Shown here piece after piece: positions 22,573-33,324 of a DNA stretch of 64,000 nucleotides. How positions within the stretch are numbered: the first letter of the stretch is position 1; the number at the start of each line of letters is the position of its first letter. The DNA lies in assembly GCA_031002005.1 (NCBI GenBank), contig JARYHS010009186.1, positions 184,724,437 through 184,788,436 on the forward strand. The letters are read 5' to 3'. The DNA is from Vandiemenella viatica. Its lineage: Eukaryota > Arthropoda > Insecta > Orthoptera > Morabidae. Both the position numbers and the translations under genes were made by a program. The notes under the pieces are model-generated. The model did no database searches, was not told the DNA's origin, and worked only from the letters and a program-made list of their open reading frames with translations.

Positions 22573-23514
22573 AAGATTTTTAAAAATTGTTTTTCATCGT
22601 AAGAGTCAGGCCTGGGCCGTAGGTTATTCGGATTGAATGTTAAACCGTAGATATTAGAAAGTTAGGGGTGCAATGCGAGGCAAATCGTAGGTATTTTTGC
22701 AATGTTGTAGGTGTATACTTTTTTACGTTATAATGATCCCTCAGGCTTTGTTCGCAGCCAGTGTGTGAGTGTGAGCCACAGTAATATTATTATAAATACG
22801 GAAGTAATTCTCTGTCTTTTTGTTACGTTTTGACGACTAAATGGCTATATTGTTGTGATGTAATTTTATGAGGAAATGTGTATGAAGGGCACAGGATATT
22901 TTTTCCAGTATGATTAACAGTTGTAGTCACGAAATTTTGAGATCTTATCGAATAGTGACAGATGTTGGAAATTAATTCTCTTCAAGAGGCAGGTTCGACG
23001 GTAGAATGATATAGTGAAAGCTTTCCTGACATATTATGCCGACTCGATATTGTTTGGGACTAATCCTTCTTTACCAACAACTTACTATATTTAATTCTGG
23101 CAAAAAAATCTTAATTCACGCGTACGAAGTCGCGGGTACGAGGCTAGTACTAATATAAATACGGAAGTATGTCTCTGTCTTTTTGTTACGTTTTGACGAC
23201 TAAATGGCTATATCGTTGTGATGTAATTTTGTAAGGAAAGCTGTATGAAGGGCACAGGATATTTTTTCAGTATGATTAACAGTTGTAGGCACGAAATTTT
23301 GAGATCTTATCGAATAGTGACAGAAATATGTTGGAAATTGATTCTCTTCAAGAGGCAGGTTCGACGGTAGAATGATATAGTGATTGCTTCCCTGTCATAT
23401 TATGCCGACTCGATATTGTTTGGGACCAATCCTTCGTTACCTACAACTTTCTATATTTAATTCTGGCAAAAAAATTCTTAATCCACGCGTACGAAGTCGC
23501 GGGTACGAGGCTAG

Positions 23515-23905
23515 TATATATATATGTGTGTGTGTGTGTTTGCGTACAGATATTTTTATTTTTTTAGGTTGCAAGTATAGATTGTTTTATTTTATCAGTT
23601 AATAAAGAATGATAAATGAGATTAGGAGAATTATTATCTCGGTTCTCCGCGTGGATATATTAAAACCTAACGTTTTAGCCATCATGCTGTGGCTTCCATC
23701 AGAGGACGATGGCTGAATCGTCAGGTTTTAATAAATCGACTCGGCTCCACCCCGAGAACCAAGATAATATTTACGATGACCGTGGAAGTCTATGCAAGAA
23801 AAGGATTCCTGGACCTGAGAAAGAGGTTTTGGAAATAACTGACCATTTGCAGGAGTGTCTAACTTCGCCTTTTCATTCAAAAAATTTAAAATTACAGAAA
23901 ATTAT
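23515..23905 (+). repeat. Repeat RB, copy 1, right part (interrupted by FB copy 2)
   Basis: After a TA/TG simple tract (23515-23540), the blocks GCAAGTATAGATTG, ATCAGTTAATAAAGAATGAT and ATGAGATTAG, then CCTGAGAAAGAGG at 23812 and AATTTAAAATTACAG, match 58080-58275 in order. The FB element sits between them. Confidence 0.55.
23632..23810. mobile_element. Palindromic element FB, copy 2
   Basis: Arms ATCTCGGTTCTCC at the left and CCGAGAACCAAGATAAT at the right are inverted. Inner blocks repeat the FB theme (CATCATGCTGTGGCTTCCAT, TTTTAATAAATCGACTCGG) and the right extension GACCGTGGAAGTCTATGC matches copy 1. Both copies lie inside other repeats, which supports mobility. The class is uncertain: inverted Penelope-type terminal segments are one possibility. 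Confidence 0.55.
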
Positions 23906-23981
23906 GAAAAGCAAGTTAGGTCGTGTTCATTATATGATCAATAGTTCTAACAATAGTCTGGTAACAGAAAACAGTACATAA

Positions 23982-24654
23982 TGTAGAGGTCAGAACGCTT
24001 CCTTAAATAACGAGTAAAAATCTTCGTCGTCAGCCACCAACATTTGTGAGGAATCACGGTTAGCAGCAGCATAGCTATGAGAATCCAACTACCAGGTGGT
24101 GCAGAGAATATTCCAAGCTACGCGAGTTCAGGGCTGGGTAACATATTTCCACAGTCCATTTAAACTCTTCTGGCATGAAAATGTTGGATTAGAAAGATAA
24201 TTAAGGTAGCAAGTGTCTTCCGGAAGCATCCCCGTAGCACCGCTAATGCGCTACATAAAGGGCAAACACAAAAACAATTAACCGTTTCGCGTGATTAAAA
24301 AGAAGTCGCCTCCCTCAGACCTACATTCGCAAACGAGTGCTCGCCGTAAATCAAGTCCTCCCTTCAGCAATTTGCGGGAAACACTCTGCCACGGCGGGCT
24401 GCGGATATTCCAGAAGAATTATCGGCCGCTCCCACCGCCGTTCTGGATTCTCTTTTTTTCGGGAACAGAACGGAGCCAGCATGACCTGATAACGAGTCGC
24501 ACGGGCGGCAAAACTCGGGAAAATAGTCTGCAATGAGATAACGACGTCAGAGGAAAGACGTTCCCGTATGCAGGTATAGTCATGTTACCTGTATAAAAGA
24601 AAAAAAAAGAAAATTATCTTTTTTTAAAAAAAAAATCAAAGAAAACAGTTTATC
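23982..24654. other. Unassigned interval; GC-richer patch at 24300-24540
   Basis: Overlapping frames of 81 (plus) and 60 (minus) codons in a GC-richer patch, with no recognised domain. Confidence 0.4.
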
Positions 24655-24790
24655 CAGTCCGGTAGGTGAACAGTAACGCTCAGCCACGGATTTCTGGAGG
24701 ACTTGATTCAAATTCCTGTTCGACCATCCAGAGTTTGGTTTTCCATTGTTTCCGAAATCGCTCAATGTTGGAGGAATCATATTCAGTTTC
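24655..24790 (+). mobile_element. SINE family 2, degraded 5' fragment
   Basis: tRNA-like head (GTAGGTGAACAGTAACGCTC ... GATTCAAATTC) followed by the family core CCATCCAGAGTTTGGTTTTCC, shortened here to its recognisable part. The core matches the better copy at 28031-28275. Confidence 0.6.
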
Positions 24791-25371
24791 TAAATGGTTG
24801 TAATTGTACAGACTACCTTTGGTGTTTGAGTGTTAAAAATCGTGGAACGTCAAGCATCATGAGAAGGAGGCTTTTTGATCAGCAGTTTGTTGTTAAAAAA
24901 TACACGCTAGAAGGTTGATGTATGAAGTCGGTCGAAGTTCTGACGTGGAAGTGGAAATGGAAGTTAATATTTCGTTGTATGAGCCCTAGGGCAGTGAAGG
25001 AGAAAAATAGCACGAAGAAATTGTAATTGATGTATTCAAATAGACAACTCACATAAAGAGATAAAAAAGATAAGTAACAGATAATAATTAAATTGTATTG
25101 TGAATTCACAATAAACCATTTGGTATTTGCAAAATTAATTGAACTTCATCCATGAGCTAATTTTTTCAGCTGTGGTAATAAACACAGAATCGAATATACA
25201 GATTGCAAGTAAAAGACCAATCGAAGCAATTCGATACTGGAAAAGGGAAGATAAATGTAATTACTTGAAATTTTGATGGTGAAGTTTGCACATATTAATA
25301 TAAATATATACCGGTACTACGGAACCTTTACACATTTGGTTCAAAGATGAAGGATACCCTTACAGTGTAAA

Positions 25372-25465
25372 TGACAGCAAAGTTCCTTCAGAAGGCCATG
25401 GCCAAAGTCTTTCCATTTCCTTGCCCCCAGTCCTCTGCCTCCTGCACTACGCCCACGAGGAGTAA
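25372..25465 (+). mobile_element. SINE family 2, 3' fragment
   Basis: Matches the second half of the copy at 28031 (TTCCTTCAGAAGGCCATGGC, then TTTCCATTTCCTTGCCCCC). The 5' half is missing. Confidence 0.6.
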
Positions 25466-25882
25466 GGACTTAAGATAAAAAGTTTAAATATTTGTACCTA
25501 CGTTGTATGCAAGAACGGCAAAGGTTGTATGTTTTTTTAATAGAGGTTTGTATTGCCCTGGGCTGATTGCATTAGAGTGGGTCTTCGCCCTTAAGGAAGG
25601 TGGTTAAGAAAAAAACGGGTAGGGGTTCGTCCACGATATTTTAAAGGAACCATCCCTGCATTCGAAATCAGGATGGCGTACTCATCCGACCCAAAAGCCA
25701 ACAGAACCACAAAAGCGATCCAAAGAGCAGGGGTCAGCCCGACTGAAATGGAAGAGTCTCACCCTGAAAAAAGTAGGGGTCAGTTCAACTGAAATGGAGG
25801 AGCAATTGGTTTTACTTAGCGCCGATGTTCTTAATAGGTGTATGATGATTAAAGATGAACAAAGAGAGTGTGCCGGGTGTTG
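25466..25882. other. Unassigned interval with a short two-unit tandem repeat
   Basis: Near 25730-25808, two units share the order AGGGGTCAG..C..ACTGAAATGGA. A piece at 25636-25665 (GGAACCATCCCTGCATTCG) resembles antisense SINE family 2 core. Confidence 0.45.
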
Positions 25883-26432
25883 CTATTTGTTTGTAAACTT
25901 AATAACCTTGGTGTTAAATTGTGAACAGAGGCTTTCCTGGCTTCTCTCTGAAATATAATGCCACCGTATGATGAAGTCGAAAGACAAGCTTTCGAGGGCA
26001 AATCGAGAAATCGAAATCTCGTCTTTTGATGTCATCTGACAGCGAAACCGCGAATATTAAATTTCTTCGTGCTAATACTTTTTGTGTTGTTTCTTTTCTG
26101 AAATAGTTTGTGATGAAAAGTGAGAGTCATCTCAGCAGTCATCAAGTCCTGCTCCGTGCTATTTGTTTGTAAACTTAATAACCTTGGTGTTAAATTGTGA
26201 ACAGAGGCTTTCCTGGCTTCTCTCTGAAATATAATGCCGCCGTATGATGAAGTCGAAAGACAAGCTTTCGAGGGCGAATCGAGCAATCGAAATCTCGTCT
26301 TTTGATGTCATCTGACAGCGAAACCGCGAATATTACATTTCTTCGTGCTAATACTTTTTGTGTTGTTTCTTTTCTGAAATAGTTTGTGATGAAAAGTGAG
26401 AATCATCTCAGCAGTCATCAAGTCCAGCTCCG
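25883..26432 (+). repeat. Tandem duplication, two units of about 276 bp
   Basis: Unit 1 25883-26156 and unit 2 26159-26432 are nearly identical, with only a few substitutions (for example GCCACCG versus GCCGCCG). This implies a recent duplication. Unit 2 runs into the start of the open frame at 26386. Confidence 0.9.
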
Positions 26433-26763
26433 AAGATTTATCGTCATGCTTTCGCTGGTGTTGGCATTTGAATCCACGACCATTATACTACTTTCCTGTG
26501 TCCCGTGTCACGCTGTTTTAACAACTTCCGTTAGGATGCCTTCTATTAACTCCATTAGAGCCGATTCCAACAAAGCTAGAAGTAAAAAAGTAGAAACTTG
26601 CACAATATTTATATCCTCTTATAGAGGAATCGAATTTACTCTCTTTCAAGTACGCTACAGCTCTCATACGATTAGTTTTGAAGAAACTTGTGTGTCAGAC
26701 ACCGCATACATTCTTAAAAAATATGATAAGAACCACACAAAGATTTCTTCTTCTGATGTGTAA
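26386..26763 (+). CDS. Unrecognised 125-codon frame, possible signal-peptide exon
   Basis: I do not recognise the product. The frame opens in the tandem duplication (26386). An internal Met at 26446 starts a hydrophobic run MLSLVLAFESTTIILLSC followed by VPCHA, like a secretory signal peptide, then a polar part with a KK pair (ARSKKVETC) and three Cys. The stop TAA at 26761 lies inside GTAAGT (26760-26765), a perfect 5' splice donor hexamer, so this could be a first coding exon ending at 26759. There is no homologue in my knowledge and no acceptor or second exon identified. Chance remains likely. Confidence 0.2.
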   Translation: MMKSENHLSSHQVQLRRFIVMLSLVLAFESTTIILLSCVPCHAVLTTSVRMPSINSIRADSNKARSKKVETCTIFISSYRGIEFTLFQVRYSSHTISFEETCVSDTAYILKKYDKNHTKISSSDV

Positions 26764-26765
26764 GT

Positions 26766-27109
26766 TCCCTTTTGAAAAAATATACCAATTATTTGGGTCC
26801 TAGACGTACATCCTAACAGCGTTGACAGAGCATAACTTTTAAGGAAAGATGATGTAACTACAACAGCTGAAATCTAATAATTATTTTAACCACTAGCTTG
26901 ATTTAACTCTTCAATTTGACACGAGATATTTTGCATGGATCTTAATCAAAAAAGAGTCAGCTTGATAGATAAAAAAAAAGTTTCCTATGATTACTGAATG
27001 GGGGAGAAATTGTTTATATCTTTAAATAACATTTGTCAGGTGTTAGGGAGATGTATCGAAATCCTTCAGTTATTAAGTGAATTATAAAGGGATGTACAAA
27101 AAAAGTGAG
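26766..27109. other. Interval without recognised features
   Basis: AT-rich, nothing supported. Confidence 0.5.
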
Positions 27110-27650
27110 TGAAATGGTTGATATGACCTTGGTCTGACCGTTGATTAAATATGGTGAAGTAGCGTGGCACGTGTCAAATTCATCAGTTTGAGGCGGTGTA
27201 TAAATGTGCAGCTAGATTTTCTGTGGAAATTACTTCAGAACGCAATGATTCATTGGTGTGATAAAAGAGCTGGGTTCGGACCTGGGAGTCACTGAAAGAT
27301 AGGAGGCATCTGTACAGAATGCTGGTAGTGTACAAGGCGTACTTTGATGAAGATTATGGTAGTGATATTGGAAAAGAATTTGGAGTTGAAGATGAAAGGA
27401 AAGAGATGACCATAATAATAAACTGATACTTGATTTAAGATGTAAGGTAGTTGGAAATTTTCTTTTGTAAATATGGAATTCAGGGAATGGAACGAATACC
27501 AAAGGAAATGCTCAAAAATTTAGAGAAAACACTGAAGAAAAAAAACTATTTAAGTGACAAAAGGCGCTGGGGTAAATTCGGTGTATCTGTAGGGAAACTT
27601 TCATCGGGGCATATGCTCCACCTCATTTAAAATAAACTGATTTAATTATT
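27110..27650 (+). pseudogene. CR1-like LINE, 3' fragment (family as at 42.4 kb)
   Basis: Broken plus-strand frame with VxPLIKYGEVAWHV, KCAARFSV-like and KELGSDL segments, then a C-terminal LKxxLKxxx tail. It lines up with VRPLFEYGSVVWDPHF and the following C-terminal part of the 42.4-43.9 kb element, including the untranslated tail CGGGGCATATGCTCCACCTC. Confidence 0.65.
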
Positions 27651-28018
27651 CCAATCTGGTGAGATTACGAAGCGGGAGTTTTCATCGTAAGATGTGTCTA
27701 AAACGAGGGATGTTTAGAGAAAAATATAACCCTTAGTTTTCCCTTTTTTGCTTTGCGTTGTTCAGCGCCTTTATTCTCTACCGGTGAATGTTCCAGCTGA
27801 AGAAAACTGCCAAGTTTTTTTAGAATTATTGAAGCTTTAATATGCAAGGATCATTAATAGTATTTATGTCATTCCAGTCTTGTTACATTAGCTTAGTCGA
27901 TCCCCTATCATTTACACGTAATTCATCGTTGCTTAGCGGTTCGATACTTAACGGCAATTATTTTCAGAGTAGTAGTACATTGAAGCATAATCTTTATAAT
28001 TATATTAGCTTTATAAAT
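27651..28018. other. Interval without recognised features
   Basis: A 68-codon frame (27842-28048) has no motif; nothing else is supported. Confidence 0.5.
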
Positions 28019-28030
28019 TCCTCTTTAAAA

Positions 28031-28275
28031 CCGAGAGTGGTGGTGTAACGGTTAGCGTTCTCATCTCGCATTTGGGAGGATGGGGGTGCGAATCCTCGTC
28101 CGGGCATCCAGATTTGAGTTTTCCATGGTTTCCCAAATTACTCCAGGCAAATGCCGGGATGCTTCCTTCAAAAGGCCATGGCAGAATTCTTTCCCATTCC
28201 TTGTCCCCCATCCTTTCCCGTCTCTAAAAACCTCACCGTTAAGAGACGTTAAGCAGTTTTAAACAAACAAAAAAA
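28031..28275 (+). mobile_element. tRNA-derived SINE family 2, complete copy with target duplication
   Basis: Target-site duplication TCCTCTTTAAAA at 28019-28030 and 28276-28287 bounds the element exactly. The 5' head resembles a tRNA gene (A-box-like TGGTGTAACGGTTAGCG, B-box-like GGTGCGAATCC). The body has GAGTTTTCCATGGTTTCCC and AATGCCGGGATG, and the tail ends AAACAAACAAAAAAA. Copies depend on LINE machinery in trans. Other copies: 24655, 25372, 38435 (antisense) and 46241 (antisense). Confidence 0.85.
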
Positions 28276-28287
28276 TCCTCTTTAAAA

Positions 28288-29151
28288 TCAGTATTCCAGA
28301 AAAACGCGAATCATGCAGAACATCTACCCAAGAAAAACTAATACCAACCTGAGAAAAATAAAATATTATAGGTTCTTTCTTTTAGATATTTATTACTTAC
28401 ATTACTTATTACTTATCGATTTAAACGTATCAGCTAGATGACGTCTATATGTTAACGGACCGAGTCCCGTACTGCCTTTTGAACATTGACTCATCTCCTT
28501 CAAACCTCAATTCATCTTGCGGCATTTGTGTTATCCTCTCCGCCCTTTTCAGATAATCGAAATCCTGGTGCAATTAAGTGCTATTAGAAATAAATCATGT
28601 TCACCAAGTCAAAATACTTTATATGCCAGTTGCATCCACTCTTCCATCACATGAGGTAAACAGCATCGCTGGAACGCAAAAGCCATCCTTTTTACAATAA
28701 AGTAATATCCTAACCTACATATTAACATTTCTTCTGGACCGTTGGAGATATTTTTAAGACTGTGATGACGTGGTTAGATAACAGTTAAAATACATTTATA
28801 AATTTGTTTTGAAATAAATTTTATGTCATTTTGTTTCATGTTTGCAATGGTCTGCACGCATATGCTTATATGATCTGCAGCTGATCTGTTCAGAAAGCAC
28901 AAATTCAGGCATCGTTTGATTATTATAGAGTATTCGTTCATTTTCTCTAAGCTTGTTTAGCGTATTTGTAACTTCCCTACTCTTGTAACTGCTTTTACAG
29001 ATGCTTTTGAACGTTATCTACTTCTTAATTACTTAATACACTACACATACATTGCTATTCTAGACCGTATTTCGATAAATTTAGGAATATGTCACTTTAC
29101 ATCTTACTGCTTTCTCTGTATCCTCTTACCAAAGACTGCACCGTGTGGTTT
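28288..29151. other. Interval without recognised features
   Basis: AT-rich, no motif-bearing frame. Confidence 0.5.
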
Positions 29152-29159
29152 CTTATTCA

Positions 29160-30457
29160 TAGAGATGTGACTTATTTGAGATACAAGTATTTGAAATACA
29201 GATACAAGATACAAAATGCGTATTTTCATCTTGTATCTGAAATACTTTTCTTAATCTTCATTTTGTATCTTGTATTTAGATACTTTTTTTCGTTATCTTT
29301 GTGTTTTGGAAATACTATTCATGCACTTATTTTTTTTTTACTTTACGATATAAAAAAGATATAGACAACAGTGAGAACGTATTCGTATAAATTATTAATC
29401 TATATCAAAGGACAAATTTGTATCATCTACTTACCTTCGTCTGCCTTTATTGTGAAGAACTATGAAAACCATAAACAAACACTGAGCCGCCTAACTATTA
29501 TCCCATGTCTTTACTCACGCCCATTATTATAATGTAAAATTATGTTTGGTGTTACGAAGTCGAATTATTATTATTATTGAATCATAACGACGTTATTGAA
29601 ATGTAAATAAATTAATAATGGTAATTTTTATTTAATTTAAATAAGTTTATACTGTTTGGTAGTTGGTAGCTTGTGTGAAGCATGCCCACGAAACACCTAT
29701 TTACTATCAAACTAGCTAAATTTTTAGACTAAATTTCTTTATAAAATTTAAATTGCCAATTAAATTTTTAGGATTGTTGTTAGCGAAAAGAATTATATAT
29801 ATTAAAATAAGTTTCAAATCTGCGTAATTGTTGTAAGATATTTTGTTTATCGCAAATTTTACTACGTACAGGTAGCTGAAAGCTTGGTAGTTAGTTTATT
29901 AATAATATTACAGTATACATTTTGGTATACGGTATCTAACAAATTTAATTTATTATGTACGGTATCGAATTAAATTTATAGTTTTAACTGTTGAGGTTGC
30001 CGTATAATCATCTATAGTAGGAACTGTTCCGATTAGAATATAACAGTTTGTTATTTAATTACTTCTAAAACGTTTAAATAACTACTTGCCAACTTGCCAG
30101 TAATAATAATAATAATAATGATTCGTAAATACTGTTGGTGTTACTCTCAACAGAATTATACAATAAAAATGAGCGATCAGATGTTTGAAGAACTGGTTTT
30201 ATCTTACTCAAGTCTCATTTAAAATTTTAAGGAACATCTTTTACACTGTTGACAAAGAAACATGTTTCACAATAAAAATAAAAATGCGTTATGTGAAAAA
30301 GTATTTTATCTTGAAAAAGTATTTTGAAAATACGTATTTTGTATCTTGTATTTCAAATGCCATTTCCAAGAGTATATTGTTTCTGATATCTCAGATTCAA
30401 TAATTAAGAGTATCTTGTATTTCAGACACCTTTTGTGAGGTATCTTGCACATCTCTA
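29160..30457. mobile_element. Non-autonomous hAT element, 1.3 kb, perfect 8-bp target duplication
   Basis: Short terminal inverted repeats TAGAGATGTG...CACATCTCTA (29160-29169 and 30448-30457) lie between identical 8-bp duplications CTTATTCA (29152-29159 and 30458-30465), the length typical of hAT transposons. Both ends carry many subterminal copies of GTATCTTGTATTTC-like and GTATTTGAAATAC-like motifs in both directions, probable transposase-binding repeats. The AT-rich middle has no transposase, so it depends on an autonomous relative. Confidence 0.85.
30100..30119 (+). repeat. AAT microsatellite
   Basis: Six tandem AAT units within the hAT interior. Confidence 0.8.
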
Positions 30458-30465
30458 CTTATTCA

Positions 30466-33085
30466 ACTTGTGACGTGGCCTCTTCAGCCATATTTTATAC
30501 CTGAAATAAAATAATCAAACCCCACCTTTTTCTCGTCTATTAGCGGAGATTGTAACGTTATTTCACCAACATTAATTACTTCGACTTTCACTAAACTTCA
30601 CATTTATTCAACAACTTCTTATAAAAACAATCTTCTCTTAATTTATTCATCAATATAATTATACTCCTTGTAGCTTAAAGTTCTCATATTTAATATTTAT
30701 TTGCACCTTGTGAGGTACACAACCTCACATTTTGTGATTTTGACATTATTAAAGCTATTTTTTTATTTAATAATTGTAATTTTATATAAGTTACTAACTC
30801 TGAATTTTAATTTCTAAGGTCAAAGTATGTCATGGTGAATATAATGAGATCTCTGGAAAATAAATAACAGTCGAGAGAGTTGAAGAAAAGATTTGGAAGG
30901 AAAAGGACGTGTTGGTTTTGAAAGAATATGATTTAAGTGAAAAGATGAAACAGAATGGCACGATGGAGGCCACGAAGAATCCTAGTGGGATTAATAACAG
31001 TAAAATATTAGCCTGAGGGCAGAAGGTTAAGGATTTTGATAAAGATAATGTAATTTGACTTTGGAAAAGATAATTGTCTGTTAAATGGAAAATATAGAAG
31101 TTGTGAGATAAGTAGAAAGTTTTTTATTTGAGATTGAAATATAGACAAAGGAGTTGATTTTAAGTTTGTGTGTTAAGAATTTGATTTATAATAATATTAT
31201 TTGATTTACAGCGTGAGTATCGGAATAAAACCAGCAACGGACTAAGAGGGATCAATGAAATCCTTATGTACTGATCCGGTGCAGGAAATATAAGTAGAAG
31301 TATTAATTTAAAAGTATGATAAAGTAACACTCACATGTGTTCTCTACAAAAATAAAAGGTAACGATATAAGGGTACGTTACAATCTCTAGTGCCGCCTTC
31401 AAAAATGCATCATCGCATAAATCTTTTTCCGTCCCAACAGCACAATCTTTTTGTCATCGTATCTCCAATGGCTCGCTTTTCTCCTTGCTGCCAACGTAGA
31501 CCGAAAAATAATACAGTTATTTTAATTATTCATGTAATCATGCATGTAATACAAAACATTAATATTTAAATTTTTACTTGTATTGGCGTGATGTGTGTTC
31601 GCTAAATAGTGGTTAAGTTTGAATTGCACCTTTTTGTCGTACCTGTGTTATAACAGTGATTACCTGTTGTAATGAGTCAGGGGTGTACTTAATCCCCTGT
31701 TAACATTCATCTGGATTACTGAAGAACCTTCTAAGAAATATTTAAACAAGGCTGATGGCTTCTTCTTTAGATTTGACTTTTGTTTCCTGCGGAAAAAAAT
31801 TGCGATGTCACAGGACATTGAAAACTGACTGTTTACTTTTTTCAAGTGACTGTACGGGAGTAGAAAATATTTTTTTTTGAAGGTCGGTGTTGCGAGTGGG
31901 TGAGAGCGACGTAATATCTCTGCTTTGACGCACGTGCTCAAGCCTCATCGACGCTCGTTGCCCCTCAGGCACAGCGGCACCGCCTGAGAGGCGCGTAAAG
32001 GAATCACGCGCCAGGCCGCGTGTTTGCACGTCACATGCAGCACAGACAGCCGCAAGCAATACTCTGTATGGAGAGCCAGGTGCGTCTGACGTGCACTGCA
32101 AAACTGGAGAGTTCCCAGAAACTGTGCTATCTGTATGCGTAGTTCTGACGCATTCGAAATACAATCTCCTTTGTGCGAGTACGAGTTCAGCAGTGTCGCT
32201 TTTTTTAAGCAATATATGCCAGCTGATCATTTCCACTTTCTTTATATGTTAGTCACGCTGTATTATAACAATTTTGAATTTTTACATCTGATTTTGGCAC
32301 ATTCGCAACCATATCTTTTACTGTAAAGAGAAGAACAAATAGTTTAATTTTATTTTTAACCAGTTTGGGCAGTACATATTCCACGATTAATGGTGTTTGT
32401 ACCTCATTTTGAACAACAGCTTAAAAACAATTTTGTTACTGCAATTATTTATATCCCTTCACCACGTCAGAATTCCATTGCCGATACCGCCACTTTTTAC
32501 TGTGTAGGCTAACTGTTTAAATTATTTTATTGCTCTAATAGGTGAACGATTCTTTGAGCGCCACATTATCACTGTTGTATTACAAGCTTCTTCTTCACAA
32601 TCAATCTGACCATCAGAAAGAGTTTTGACACGGAATTTAGAAACTGCGGAGTGCATAGAGAATAGCACATTCATAGGGGTAAGAAAGCGAAGGAGACATT
32701 AAATTACAGTAGCTGAAATGGTGAACAATGTTTTGCAGACGTAACATTTAACACTAACAAATATAGAATTTAATAGTTGAAATTATATTTAGAGCTTTTA
32801 GTAAATGAAATAATCATATTTTTAAATAAGTAACCTATAATCTAGAAAGTAATGTAATTGTTTTCAACATGATAAGTGCCATGTGGCTGGGAAACTATTC
32901 ATACATCTTCGTAATTTGAAAAGAATGCTGAATACGTTTCGTATAATCCCATAGTATGGGTTGCTCGGAAACATACCCATTTCACAAGACTAATAACTTT
33001 CGAAAGATCCATAATGATCTTTGACAGTCTGGCAGTGTCTGCGGGAACGGAGAACTCTTTCATTATTCCACACACTCTCTTATTC
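30466..33085. other. AT-rich interval; GC/CpG-rich patch at 31900-32110
   Basis: Around 31900-32110 CpG dinucleotides are dense (CACGCGCCAGGCCGCG and similar). A 142-codon minus-strand frame (32236-31808) spans it, without recognisable domains. It could be a CpG island, an old exon, or part of an unknown element. Confidence 0.4.
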
Positions 33086-33093
33086 CCTTAACA

Positions 33094-33316
33094 CAGTGAT
33101 GTCAAAGATACGGCCCGAGGGCCGCATCTGGCCCCCGGGCCCTATCAATATGGCCCGCGATCGCAATGTGACACAGAAAGAAGAATGATGTTTTTTAGAG
33201 CTTTTAGATTTCACCCGATCCCTCTACGGAAGTACATGTTTTTATTTGAATCTGGCCCGCCTACACATTCTAAATTTAATATACGGCCCTCTGCAAAATT
33301 GAGTTTGACACCTATG
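33094..33316. mobile_element. hAT-type MITE (223 bp) with GGCCC-rich subterminal motifs
   Basis: Ends CAGTGATGTCAAA and, inverted, CATAGGTGTCAAACTC. Flanked by 8-bp duplications CCTTAACA (33086-33093) and GCTTAACA (33317-33324), with one mismatch. The interior carries GGCCCG/CGGCCC motifs near both ends. The TGTCAAACTC-type terminus with GGCCCGC repeats is a widespread hAT MITE design. Confidence 0.75.
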
Positions 33317-33324
33317 GCTTAACA

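Larger units (their letters stand above)
20846..23514 (+). mobile_element. Composite, multimeric non-autonomous Helitron-like element (H1)
   Basis: Begins A|TCTTTATATATAAAGATG (the first 16 bases are a perfect palindrome) and ends with CACGCGTACGAAGTCGCGGG, a short CGCG hairpin, then CTAG|T. It is built of tandem pieces: unit A (20846-21838) without its 3' end; an internal piece (21839-22206) joined at a TTCTC microhomology; unit B (22207-23147) complete to CTAG; then a second copy of the 3' half (23148-23514) that again ends in CTAG. No protein is encoded. The A|T target, TC start, hairpin and CTAG end are the Helitron hallmarks. A TTTG microsatellite follows the palindrome. Confidence 0.8.

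Noticed and set aside
28031..28100. Functional tRNA gene at the SINE family 2 head
   Set aside because: Followed by the SINE body and poly(A)-like tail within a target duplication; it is a SINE head.
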